Shown here piece by piece: positions 54,559 through 64,000 of a DNA stretch of 64,000 bases (positions are counted from its first letter, which is position 1; the number at the start of each line of letters is the position of its first letter). The notes beneath the pieces were generated by a model. That model saw nothing but the letters and a program-made list of their open reading frames with translations. It was not told where the DNA came from and did no database searches. The position numbers and the translations under genes were made by a program. This DNA comes from Dipteronia dyeriana (Eukaryota > Streptophyta > Magnoliopsida > Sapindales > Sapindaceae). The stretch is taken from NCBI GenBank assembly GCA_032871835.1, contig CM065297.1, positions 36,147,098 to 36,211,097 on the forward strand, given 5' to 3'.

Positions 54559-55846
54559 ATGGGATCTAGGGAGGATTCTATTATTCAAAGGAGTGGATCG
54601 AAGACTAACAAGCAACGGTTTTAAGCCTTGGAGGAGAATCAAGATCGGATATTTAAGTCTCTATCAGAACTGACGACATCCATAGCATATATGACTAGGT
54701 CAAACAATGATGCAATCGAAAGACTTGAATGGCAGTTTGCTGAAAATAAAGGAGAGGAAACGGCAGGTGGACAGATTAAAGGGGATGGACGGAGATCACG
54801 TAGTTCATGGCGTGAGGCAGAATTCTGGATAAGTGAGATAGATGAGCCCAATCCGACCGGAAATCATGAAGGGTTTAAGCGAGGAGGATGAGTGGAACGT
54901 GGGCCATTAGTGGTGGAGTGTTGGTTGAATGATGAGGTTTCTGAGAGGGAGATGGATGATGGATCTGAGGAAGATGTGAGATGGGACAGGAGGCCTGTGA
55001 TCGAATGCTAATTTATGGGCACCAAAGGGAACTGTGGAGAGATGCTGAAATATATGAAGGTGATAGGCGAAGAGAGAGGCACCATAGTCGAGGCCCTAGA
55101 AAACCGAAAATCGATTTTCTGTATTTTAATGGTAGAGACCCACATGAGTGGTTGGACAAGGTGGAACATTACTTTCAGGTTTATAAAGTGGTGAAGGCCA
55201 ATCGGGTTTCTACTGTATGTATCTACCTTGATGAGAAGGCTAACAATTGGTGGAGATGGATCAAAGCTCAGTATGAGCAAGACGGAAGGAAAATGGGTTT
55301 GACGGCTTTCGAGCGGGAGTTTTTGGCTTAATGGGGACTATCACCGGTTGTCAATCATCATGGGTAGTTGGCCAAGCTTAAGCAGGAAGGAAGAGTTCAG
55401 GTATATATTGAGGAGTCTTGCCTATTACATATTTTGTTTAGGGGGTGGTCAGAGGAGTCATTATTGAGTACTTTTATTGAAGGGTTGAAGCCATGGTTAG
55501 TAAGAGAGATGAAATAGAAACGACCACAAAGATTGATCGAAGCAATGAGGATGGTGGAGATTTTAGAGGATAGTTACTACAGTGACAAAAAGTCATTTAA
55601 TGAGAGTTTTGGGAGTGAAAATTTTAAATCGGAGTCAAATAAAGATTTCTAGAAAGGAAAGGAAGGTATTGAGGATAGTTCCAAGAAGGAAAGCAAAGAC
55701 GTAAGAAAACTGACAAAGGAAGAGGTTCAAGAGAGAATAAAAAAGGGCTTGTGCTTCAAATGTGGAAAGAAATGGAACAAGGACGATCGATGCCGAACTG
55801 GGAAGGTATTTATGATCATTGACTTAAGTGAATCAGATGATAATGT
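54559..55846 (+). pseudogene. G2 gag (broken)
   Basis: Gypsy Gag. The start at 54559 reads MGSREDSIIQRSGSKTNKQR, then a stop at about 54622. A coiled segment (LEENQDRIFKSLSELTTSIA) follows in the same frame and ends at a stop near 54889. The Gag core appears at 55110-55330 with KIDFLYFNGRDPHEWLDKVE and ANNWWRWIKAQYE. Further pieces at 55380-55560 are interrupted by stops. The zinc knuckle near 55745 reads GLCFKCGKKWNKDDRC, with Asp where His is expected. Solo LTR B3 interrupts right after an acidic LSESDDN segment. Confidence 0.82.
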
Positions 55847-58164
55847 TGTAGGGAAAAAAATGGTTCAAAACGCAACAAAAGCGTTAGAAATAAGAAAATT
55901 AGGGTTTTCTTATAAATAAAAAATCTCCCTTTTAATAACAAGAACCTTAACCCTAGATTAATTGATGTATATAAAAGTGTGGAACCTTTTTTTTCATGAC
56001 GATTGAACAAGCGCCGAATTTAATCCGTAAGATCTTCCAATCCAATCACGAACATGAATCACCTAGGAGTGTGGGCTCCCCTTCTTTAATTGTATATCTA
56101 AGAATGGAAACAAACAAAATCTTATTATTTGTTAGTCATAATAATCCTCCAAGAGAAAAACCAAGAACGTCTGGTCACTTTTGAATTATCAATCAATTTG
56201 ATTGAAACTCGGGTGAACCCGATTTGATTTTGTACACAAAACCCTTTTGATGTAAAGGATACTAGTGTACTATCAAAAACAAAAACGTTCTTTTATTCTC
56301 TTTCTCCTTGGCCGAATTCTACACCCTTTATCTATGACTTGATCGAATTTTGTCTAGAGCAAAAACTAATTTTTTCTCCCTCAAAATTCCCTCTTACTAG
56401 GCCAAATTCTTTCTTGAAAATAACCTAGCATGGCCAAAAATTTCATCATAGAATGCTTAGGGTTGGCCGAAATTCACAAGGGGATATATATATGATCACA
56501 AATCCTCTCCTAAGAAGGATTTACTTGGTTGGCAAGAATCATTTCCTTAGGTGGATTTACTTGGTTGTTAAGAGTCTTTTCAAAGAAGAATTCTACCCTT
56601 AGGTAGATTTACTTGGTGACCAAGAATCCTGTTCCAAAAAGAATTATTTCCTACACCAAGACTCCTAATCCTACTCATTAGTGTATTTTTAACCATATTA
56701 AAGACTTCCTTATTTGATTAGATAAATAATTCCTTTTATTTATCTACTTATCAAATATAGTCTTTAATATTTATTATACTATCAACAATAGTATAATTTT
56801 AGGAGACTAATTCCTACTAGGAAAAAGATTTTGACTATTAAATAAATAAATATTTAATTACAAAATTAATTAATTTCCATTTAAATAATAAAATAAAAAT
56901 AATATATTTCAGCTATTCTAAATAGTCTTGTCGCCCAACACATATATAAGGGCCAATATGTTATTATCTTATTTTATTAAATCTATTTGACCTTTATAAA
57001 AAGTCCACATGTGAACTATATCCATTCTTACAAAAAGAATCAAGTCCACATGCCTCAATACAATTCAAGATGGACTTCTAAATTGGTCTGGTAGAATATA
57101 TCAAGTGATCCATGCAAGTTCGTGTGGATTGAGGATCTTGGCGGGCTATCTAAATTTAAGCTCCAATAGACACAACCCAATTGTAATCAACAAGTGATTC
57201 ACTTAGGTCCGATCTATTTAATTTCAGTTTATTCCACTAAAGAACTAATATTGAACTCTTAAATAAAGATAGAATATGTTTATGTTACTCATTCATACCC
57301 TAGACAACCTTATTGGAGAAAGTGTATCCTCGTGAAGAATATCAGTAGCCGTCAAAAGCTCATAGACAACCTATAGCTCTCCAAATTACCATATTTACTC
57401 ATATGACCACATTTTGAACTTGGATATTTTGACTTGTTCAGAAGCCATGTTTCAATAGACACTATTGAAAATTTAACGATAAGATTTAATATCCAATACC
57501 TCAAAACATCCATATGATGATATTCTACTCTCATTTCTTAAATGGAGCCACGATGTCCATATTTATAAATAAAGTTCTGTATCGATCAACAAATGAATAC
57601 CACCAAACTATCGAGGATAGACTATGCTATATAATCGTTCTCATTGATAGCTCAAATGATAACACTTGCAACCATAAGTCCATCATTTATCTCAGGATTG
57701 AGATAGACTCTTCGATTGTCTTCAAATGAAAACTTTTATCCTTTGACGGTTCTAGATAAAGTATTTCATTGTGATTCAATTCAATGCACCCAGTGCACTA
57801 GATTGTTTTGCCCAAAGACACCACACTTTGATGATTTTAGATTCATTATAACACATTTGATCCGACTCAAGTGCTAGCAAAAGAATCTACAACTTTGACA
57901 AGATAAAGGCATCCAACCTTTTATCTTAAGTTGTGAATATTATTCAAGACTAACTAAAGAACTGTGTCTACCTCATACATATCTAGATGTATGAACAATT
58001 CTTCTTTTCTCATAGTCTTTTGACCTTATACTTATTTACTTTTGACAATTATAATTATTAAATTATAAATGCTATAAGATTTTTTAAACTAGAAATCACT
58101 TTATTAATATGAAAAGATTGTCAAATACATTATTACATTCATGCTATCGAGCGTAATCCCAACA
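55847..58164 (-). mobile_element. Solo LTR B3 (family B)
   Basis: 2318 bp from TGTAGGGAAAAAAATGG to AATCCCAACA, flanked by aatgt (55842-55846) and gatgt (58165-58169), a four-of-five TSD match. It contains no internal genes and sits inside G2 gag. Confidence 0.9.
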
Positions 58165-58209
58165 GATGTTGTTAGTGACGAGAAAGTGAAATTCCCTTTA
58201 TCTTTGTAG

Positions 58210-60425
58210 TGAAATATACTTAGAGTTGGGTGAATAGGTATATGCTCCAATTTTTATCTTCATTTTAAAACGATGCAATTCTAAATGCTTAATGAAAATT
58301 GCAAACAAAGACACACGATATTTATGTGGTAAAACCTCTAAAGAGGAAACATCCATGGGTTGATTCCACAACCACCAGCAAAAGCAAATCCACTATTTCA
58401 AATAGAGTTACACACTCAAGCAATCACACATGCTCTACAAGCTTTCACTCTCACTCTATCTTGAACCTAGTGATCTACTAAGCCGACTTCTTATCCAGGA
58501 CCCCATGTCTCTAGGAAGATTTCTTGCTCACCTATCCGGATCCTCCCGACCAACGGCAAGACTTCTTGCTTGACTATCCAAGGCTTCACACCTCTATCCA
58601 ATACTTTCTTGCTTGACAATCCAAGGCTTCACACCTCTTGCAAAGACTTCCTTGCTCAACAATCCGAGGTTTCACACCTCTTGTCGAGACTTCCACTTGC
58701 TTAGCTATCCAAGTCCTCCTGACTCTATCTAAGACTTACAAATGCTTACATCAAAGAATCACTCTAAGATATGAGACTTTCTACCTCTTCACAAGGCATC
58801 TAAGTGATCATGAATGCAAATCGTAAACAAGCACTCAACATAGAAAATGATGATCAACAAATTCTATGGACATGCAACTAGATAACTAGATTAAGCTTTC
58901 AAAGATCAATCACGAATGCATCTAGACAATTTAAGCATGTCATCAACTAAGAACCAAATCAATGAAATGAATATACCAATTGATGTAGATCTAGTTCTTA
59001 GAAAATGAAATTAAATTTAGAAATAGTCAATCAAGCATAAGAACAAAAGATTTCTAGAAACAATTTCATGTTTATCAAGTTTAGCACAAATCATTCAATA
59101 TATCAAAAATCTAGCTAAACTTGAACAACAAATCAAAAAACCACAAAATGATATCAAAATCATCCTAGTCATGCTTCTTAATCAAAAAACATCAATCAAT
59201 AAGAAGATCTAAGAAGAAAACTAAGAAGAAGATGATTTTACCAACAAGGATGCAATCACGAACTGAAGATCAGATCACAAGGAATAATGCAGACATCCTT
59301 TGGTTCTGGAAATGCTTGGGGTTTGTATAACTCTTCAAGACACTCGAAATCGGTTTTTTAATCAAGTGATCCGGAGTAGAAATGAAGAAGTTATCACAAA
59401 AACAAAAATCAAAATGTTGAGAGAAAAATTCTGCAACTGTTCTTTAATTTCTCAACTTGTTCTTATCTTTTGAAATGAGAGGGAATGAGAGGTTTTAAAG
59501 AGTGAAAAGACCAAATGACCAAAACACCCTTCTTCCTTAGTGTCTCCCCAAGATGGTGCGTGGGCATCTCGGGGCAGAACACTCTTGGGGCCTAGATGGC
59601 CACGCGCCATCTCGGGTTGGTGCATGGTGATGGCTTAAGCCATCGCATCTCACCCCTTGTGCTCTCCTCGCGTTCTTCAACCGTTCTTTGGCCTCCAAAC
59701 TCCGAATTTGAATCCTTTTAAAGATTACGAACTGGGACTCCCTCATGGACATGGAAATATAAGATAATCTACCTAGAAAAAAAGAATTTAACTCGATATA
59801 CAAAGCCGAAGACAATGTATGCAACCTGAGTTGAAAGTGTAGTATCTTTTGACTTAGAACTCGAAATCAATAGTATGAGTAACCGAAATGACCGGAACTC
59901 AATCATGAACAATCTAAGACTAAAATCAAGTTCAAGATCCATGTTATACAAACATATAAACAAACAAACACATTTCACACAAGAATGCAAACTACATAGA
60001 GATAGTCTCCAATCATGCATTTTCCAAAACATGCTACTTTCATACCAATGCATGAGCATTCAACTTCAAGTGTGTGTGAATATGTTATACCAAATGATGT
60101 GCTACGAGGCAGGGACATAAATGTATGAATTGTGTTAGTGTGCGCATTTAAAGATGCACAACTAAGCAGGGACACATATGAATGAATTGTGTGTGTGTGC
60201 TCCTACCCCTTGCAAGAGGAAGAAGGGTCTCGATACCTTAGCATCCAAGAATAGTACCAATCCTCTTGAAGAAGAACTTTGCATCATGAGAAGTTGCTTT
60301 TCTTCCTTGAAGTTCTTATCATCATGAACCACTTAAGCAACTAAGCAATATAAAGAAATGAAGTTTTGTTATGGAATCAAGCCAACACAAATCTAGGACC
60401 TAACAATCTCCCTTAGGACCTAACA
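58210..60425 (-). repeat. 3' LTR of S2
   Basis: It runs TGAAATATACTTAGAG...GACCTAACA on the plus strand. It shares with the S1 LTRs a GGGTGAATAGG segment, the tandem array (58510-58740), a CCACGCGCCATCTCGGG segment and a long stretch around 59815-59935. A 20-bp direct duplication lies at the inner end, at 60396-60425. Confidence 0.88.
58510..58740. repeat. 42-43-bp-type tandem repeats in the S2 LTR
   Basis: Repeated GACTTCTTGCTYGACTATCC / AGGCTTCACACCTCT modules homologous to those in the S1 LTRs but more irregular. Confidence 0.8.
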
Positions 60426-60440
60426 ATCTCCCCCTTTGGC
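60426..60440 (-). promoter_or_regulatory. S2 polypurine tract
   Basis: The minus strand reads GCCAAAGGGGGAGAT next to the LTR start. A second GGGAGAT copy lies 20 bp inside the LTR because of a small duplication. Confidence 0.8.
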
Positions 60441-61897
60441 TATTCCATGACAAAACCTCTACCTCACCATACAATGATCTCTCATAATCAATGTTGATTG
60501 CATTCTCACATGCTCACATTACAAAGAGATATTCCTAGACTAAAATGTCTTCATGAGTCTTCAAGAATATCTTCACACATTCATCACACATGTGGGACAA
60601 GAACAACCAAAAGAAATCTTCTACAAAAAAGATAGGTGAGATAACCAAACAATATACAATTACCAAACAAAAGATCCCTTAACACTTCTTATCTCATGCA
60701 AACACAAAAAATTTCTCCCCCTTAAGCCAAAATTTCTCCCCCTTAATGGATTGTCTCCCCTTTATATCAAAAGCAAGTAACATGGTGAGGAAACACTTTC
60801 TCCCCCTTTTTGACAAGGAATAGACAAAAACATAATACACAACCTAGAGAGATAAATGCCAATTGAAAATGTCTACAAGGGTATAAGGGATGCACAATGA
60901 AATGATGAGATAGTAAGCAAACAAGTTGTATAGAGAACTATGCTTAACAAACTAAGCTCCCCCTTAACATATGCTCCACATATTAATAAGCAAGGTAACT
61001 TGTTCACAAGAGACTCACACAATCACACATTTCAAGCAATAAAAGATAGTAAATCATTATTTTTCAACATTAAACAAGAGAATCATAGATTTTCATTATT
61101 CTCTCAAAATAATCCCTCATTGCTATTGAATCAAGCACATTAAGCAAAAATGTGTGTGTGTGAAAAATGCTTCAAGCATATATAAAAGAAGTTATTGTGA
61201 TATCAACATGCAAACTATTTCAACACCTATCCATCTAAAGCTTTTCCAATCAAGGTCAAACCAATTATCATCCGGATTTTTTGCTTTAAAGAGAATAGAT
61301 TTCAACATATGACCGTGTGTGTGAGTGGCTCATCATTCTATTTCTGTTTTTCAATCCGAGCAATCATAATTTTCAACTATACTCCATTTTAAGCCTTCCT
61401 CCATTTCTTTTTAGGGTTAGTATCAAAGAATTTTTTTTTTAATTGATTCTTTTTCAACACTTCTTTGATTTTTTTTTTAACATAAACATATACTCTTCAT
61501 GATGACTTTCACTCATCACAATGGTGTAGCCCTTTCCTTCATTGGGCGGCTTCACAACCAATGTGTGTAGCCCTTTTCATGAAGGTGTTCGTTGAGTTCT
61601 ATGTAGATGCCCAAGCAAAATGGATACTAATCGTAGGTCATTTATCATGTACTAGACAATGAACTTCAAGATGCATCCACAATCTACATGCTTTCAAACT
61701 CAATTACTCAAACTTAAACATATAAGAGAAACATTTGCGCACTTTTAAAAACAAGATTTACAAAGACTTAAGTGCATGATCTAGAAGCAATAAAAGCTAT
61801 TTTATCAAGATCATTACATCTCACATGAGCAGCTCTCAAAGAAAAATATATACAATATAGTTTTGCTTATCAAGCCACTCATAACCACACACAAGCA
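60441..61897 (-). other. S2 non-coding region between pol and 3' LTR
   Basis: No readable gene. 61140-61700 is collinear with 46080-46680 of S1. Several CTCCCCCTT motifs (60710-60810, 60955) are shared in type with S1. Confidence 0.65.
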
Positions 61898-62455
61898 TTA
61901 ATCAACACAAATCATGCCAATGGATCTTCTAAGAGATACAAATCTCTCTTTGTCTAAGGGCTTTGTGAACAAGTCCGCAAGTTGATTCTTAGTAGGCATA
62001 TGTTCAAGAGTTACTATTGAATGTTCAACAACTTCTGTAATGAAATGATGCCTAATGTCTATATGCTTTGTGCGTGAGTTTTGAACCGGATTTTTAGAGA
62101 TGTTAATGGCACTCATATATTCACAATAGAGAGTCATTTTACCTTGATTTATCTCATAATCCTTAAGAATTTGTTTCATCCATAGAAGTTGTGTGCAAGC
62201 ACTTCCGACCGCAATGTACTCTGCTTCGGATGATGAAAGAGAGACGGAATTTTGTTTCTTGCTTAGCCAAGAAATCAAATTATTCCCCAAGTAAAAGCAA
62301 CCACCCGATGTGCTTTTACGATCATCAATGTTTCCTGCCCAATCCGCATCACAATAGCTAACAAGAATATCATTAGTATCAAAGGAATAGAATAAACCAA
62401 GATTATGTGTTCCTTTTATATACCTAATGATTCTTTTAACGACTTTCAAGTGAGA
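61898..62455 (-). pseudogene. S2 RNase H
   Basis: Copia RNase H with MKVVKRIIRYIKGTHNLGLF, YCDADWAGNIDDRKSTSGG (catalytic Asp), SSSEAEYIAVGSA (catalytic Glu), then CEYMSAINISKNP, where the usual Asp after Cys is Glu, and HIDIRHHFI. The C terminus is KNQLADLFTKPLDKERF and a stop. An in-frame stop at 62456-62458 separates it from the reverse transcriptase in the same frame. Apart from that stop and the Asp-to-Glu change it is well preserved. Confidence 0.88.
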
Positions 62456-63482
62456 TTATTTTGGATTAGCTTGAAACCTAGCACCCAAACCTACACTAAA
62501 ACAAATATCCGGCCTACTTGCCGTTAGGTAGAGAAGGCTAACTATCATGCTCCTATAGAGACTTTGATCAACATTTTTTCCAATTTCATCTTTGTCAAGT
62601 TTTAATGTTGTACTCATAGGTGTTTCAAATTCTTTTCCATTTTTAAGGCCAAATTTCTTAACAAGATTTCTAGCATACTTAGATTGTGACAACATGATAC
62701 CATTGCTAGATTGTTTCACTTGCATGCCTAGAAAGTAATTGAGTTCACCTACCATACTCATTTCAAATTCTCTTGACATCGCATTCACAAAATCATCAAC
62801 CTTGGTTTTACATGTAGACCCAAACACTATATCATCAACATATATTTGTGCAACAAAAATGTCATTGTTATAATGCTTGACAAATAATGTTCTATCAATA
62901 CCACATCTCATATATTGGTTGTCAATAAGATATTTAGTCAACCTATCATACCAAGCTATAGGAGCTTGCTTAAGGCCATAAAGATCCTTTTTCAACTTAA
63001 ACACATGCTTAAGGCCATAAAGATCCTTGTTCAACATACACTTCTTCTTGAAGGTATCCATTGAGAAAAGCACTTTTGACATCCATTTGAAACAATTTAA
63101 ATTTTTTAAGACATGCAATGGACAACAAAAGCCTAATGGACTCAAGACATGCAACTGGTGTAAAAGTCTCATCAAAGTCTACACCCATAACTTGAGTGTA
63201 TCCTTGAGCCAGTAGTCTTGCTTTATTTCTCACAATCTTGCCACATTCATCGGTCTTATTTCTAAACACCCATTTTGTACCAATCACATTGATATCTTTT
63301 GGTCTAGGAACTAATGACCACACTTCATTCCTCTTAAATTGATTTAGTTCTTCTTGCATGGCATTAACCCAATATTCATCAATAATTGCTTCATTAATAT
63401 TCTTGGGCTCAATTTGAGAAGTGTAGCAAGCATATGAAATTTGGTTAGCTAGTTGCCTTCTAGTTCTAACCCCTTCATTCAA
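62456..63482 (-). pseudogene. S2 reverse transcriptase (frameshifted)
   Basis: The N-terminal part (63482-63009) has MQEELNQFKRNEVWSLVPRP, GTKWVFRNK, ARLLAQGYTQ and FQMDVKSAFLNGYLQEEVYV (first catalytic Asp). The frame then shifts near 63035, beside a 39-bp direct duplication (KDLYGLK appears twice). It continues with WYDRLTKYLIDNQ, the catalytic QIYVDDIVFGS, GELNYFLGMQVKQSSNGI and TASRPDICFSVGL, to the stop at 62456. A short segment between the two parts has been lost. Confidence 0.9.
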
Positions 63483-63500
63483 ATCACCTATGATGTCTTG

Positions 63501-64000
63501 TTAGTAATGCATGTTTCTAAGTCTAGAATTAGAATTTTCAACATCTTTTTGGTCATCATTCAAACCATTTTCTAACTCTTGACTTTCTTCTATAGCAACA
63601 CTACCATTATCATCATTATAACTAGATTCACTTTCATCACAACTAGTCACATCAATAGGTGCTTTAGTGTCATTCAACAAATGTTCTTTAGGTTTATTGA
63701 CACCATGATTATCACACAAATCAAGTATGCTAAGATCATCTATTTTCACATTAATAGATTCCATAATAGTCTTAGTTTTCAAGTTGAACACTCTATATGC
63801 ATGACTATTATTAGCATACCCAAGAAAGAGACCAATATCACTTTTAGCATCAAACTTTCCTAAGGGATCTCTATCATTTAAAATAAAACACTTACTCCCA
63901 AAAGTGTGGAAGTAACTCACATTGGGCTTCTTGCCTTTCCAAAGTTCACAGGAGGTTTGCTTTGTGCCGGGCCTTCTAAAAACTCTATTAGTGACATAGC
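63501..64000 (-). pseudogene. S2 integrase, C-terminal part (runs off the window)
   Basis: The open frame enters from the right edge with RPGTKQTS and ELWKGKKPNVSYFHTFGS, then FDAKSDIGLFLGYANNSHAY, the conserved distal part of Copia integrase. A low-complexity acidic linker with SESSYNDDNGS follows, ending at a stop at 63501-63503 in the same frame as the reverse transcriptase that follows. The catalytic DDE core would lie beyond 64000. Confidence 0.88.

Larger units (their letters stand above)
53927..58209 (+). mobile_element. Ty3/Gypsy element G2, 5' part, interrupted by B3 and S2
   Basis: 5' LTR 53927-54366, primer site at 54370, and gag from 54559. Solo LTR B3 (55847-58164) interrupts the sequence after the zinc knuckle. 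A 45-bp continuation (58165-58209) is then cut by Sirevirus S2. Pol and the 3' LTR lie beyond the window. The gag type and short LTR fit a chromovirus-like Gypsy element. Confidence 0.82.
58210..64000 (-). mobile_element. Sirevirus-like element S2, 3' part with pol, runs off the window
   Basis: The 3' LTR is 58210-60425, followed leftward on the minus strand by a polypurine tract, a 1.5-kb non-coding zone and a pol region with integrase, reverse transcriptase and RNase H, to the window end. The left target flank is tgtag; the right end is outside. The LTR and pre-LTR zone match S1, but S2 still has pol, so it represents the coding form of the family, though decayed. Confidence 0.9.

Overview
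The window is AT-rich, gene-poor nuclear DNA of a flowering plant, probably a eudicot. The evidence is intron-containing plant genes, plant Ty1/Copia, Sirevirus-like and chromovirus LTR retrotransposons, tRNA-Met-type primer sites, and no operons or ribosome binding sites. I cannot name the species. Most of the sequence is nested LTR retrotransposons whose insertions can be resolved by matching 5-bp target site duplications (TSDs).

Layout. (1) 1-15701: the 3' part of a Ty3/Gypsy element with an antisense extra gene, split by an 11.2-kb Copia element (2276-13525); that element's own 3' LTR holds a solo Sirevirus-type LTR (10595-12213). (2) 15754-18409: a truncated LTR, a diverged ~450-bp duplication and the 3' side of a host gene. 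(3) 18410-25386, minus strand: the only apparently intact host gene, a four-exon HNH-endonuclease-domain gene of 168 codons. All four exons join in frame although a decayed 5.9-kb chromodomain Gypsy element (18782-24653) sits in its second intron. (4) 25780-26690: a tandem array rich in GTAACC with a ~95-bp higher-order period. (5) 28323-30181, minus: a decayed, intron-containing TOM40 (mitochondrial import pore) pseudogene. (6) 32479-35991: a terminal-inverted-repeat element carrying a 2.2-kb solo LTR.

(7) 36063-53633 is a four-deep nest. A Tat-like Gypsy derivative (element A, TSD ctcct) has a 3'-located antisense ORF. Its 5' LTR is interrupted by solo LTR B1 (TSD tcaac), B1 by solo LTR B2 (TSD cacat), and B2 by a complete but gag-pol-deleted Sirevirus-like element S1 (TSD agcta). 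(8) 53927-64000: a second Gypsy element (G2) with gag, interrupted by solo LTR B3 and by a Sirevirus S2 whose decayed pol runs off the right end.

Family B, with LTRs of about 2.2-2.4 kb, occurs six times and always as a solo or truncated LTR, which points to frequent LTR-LTR recombination. S1 and S2 belong to one family: S1 looks like a non-autonomous large derivative, and S2 like a formerly coding relative. Nearly every retroelement reading frame is broken. No prokaryote-like defence system or CRISPR array is present. All homology calls come from recognising protein and DNA motifs by eye; no database search was run.
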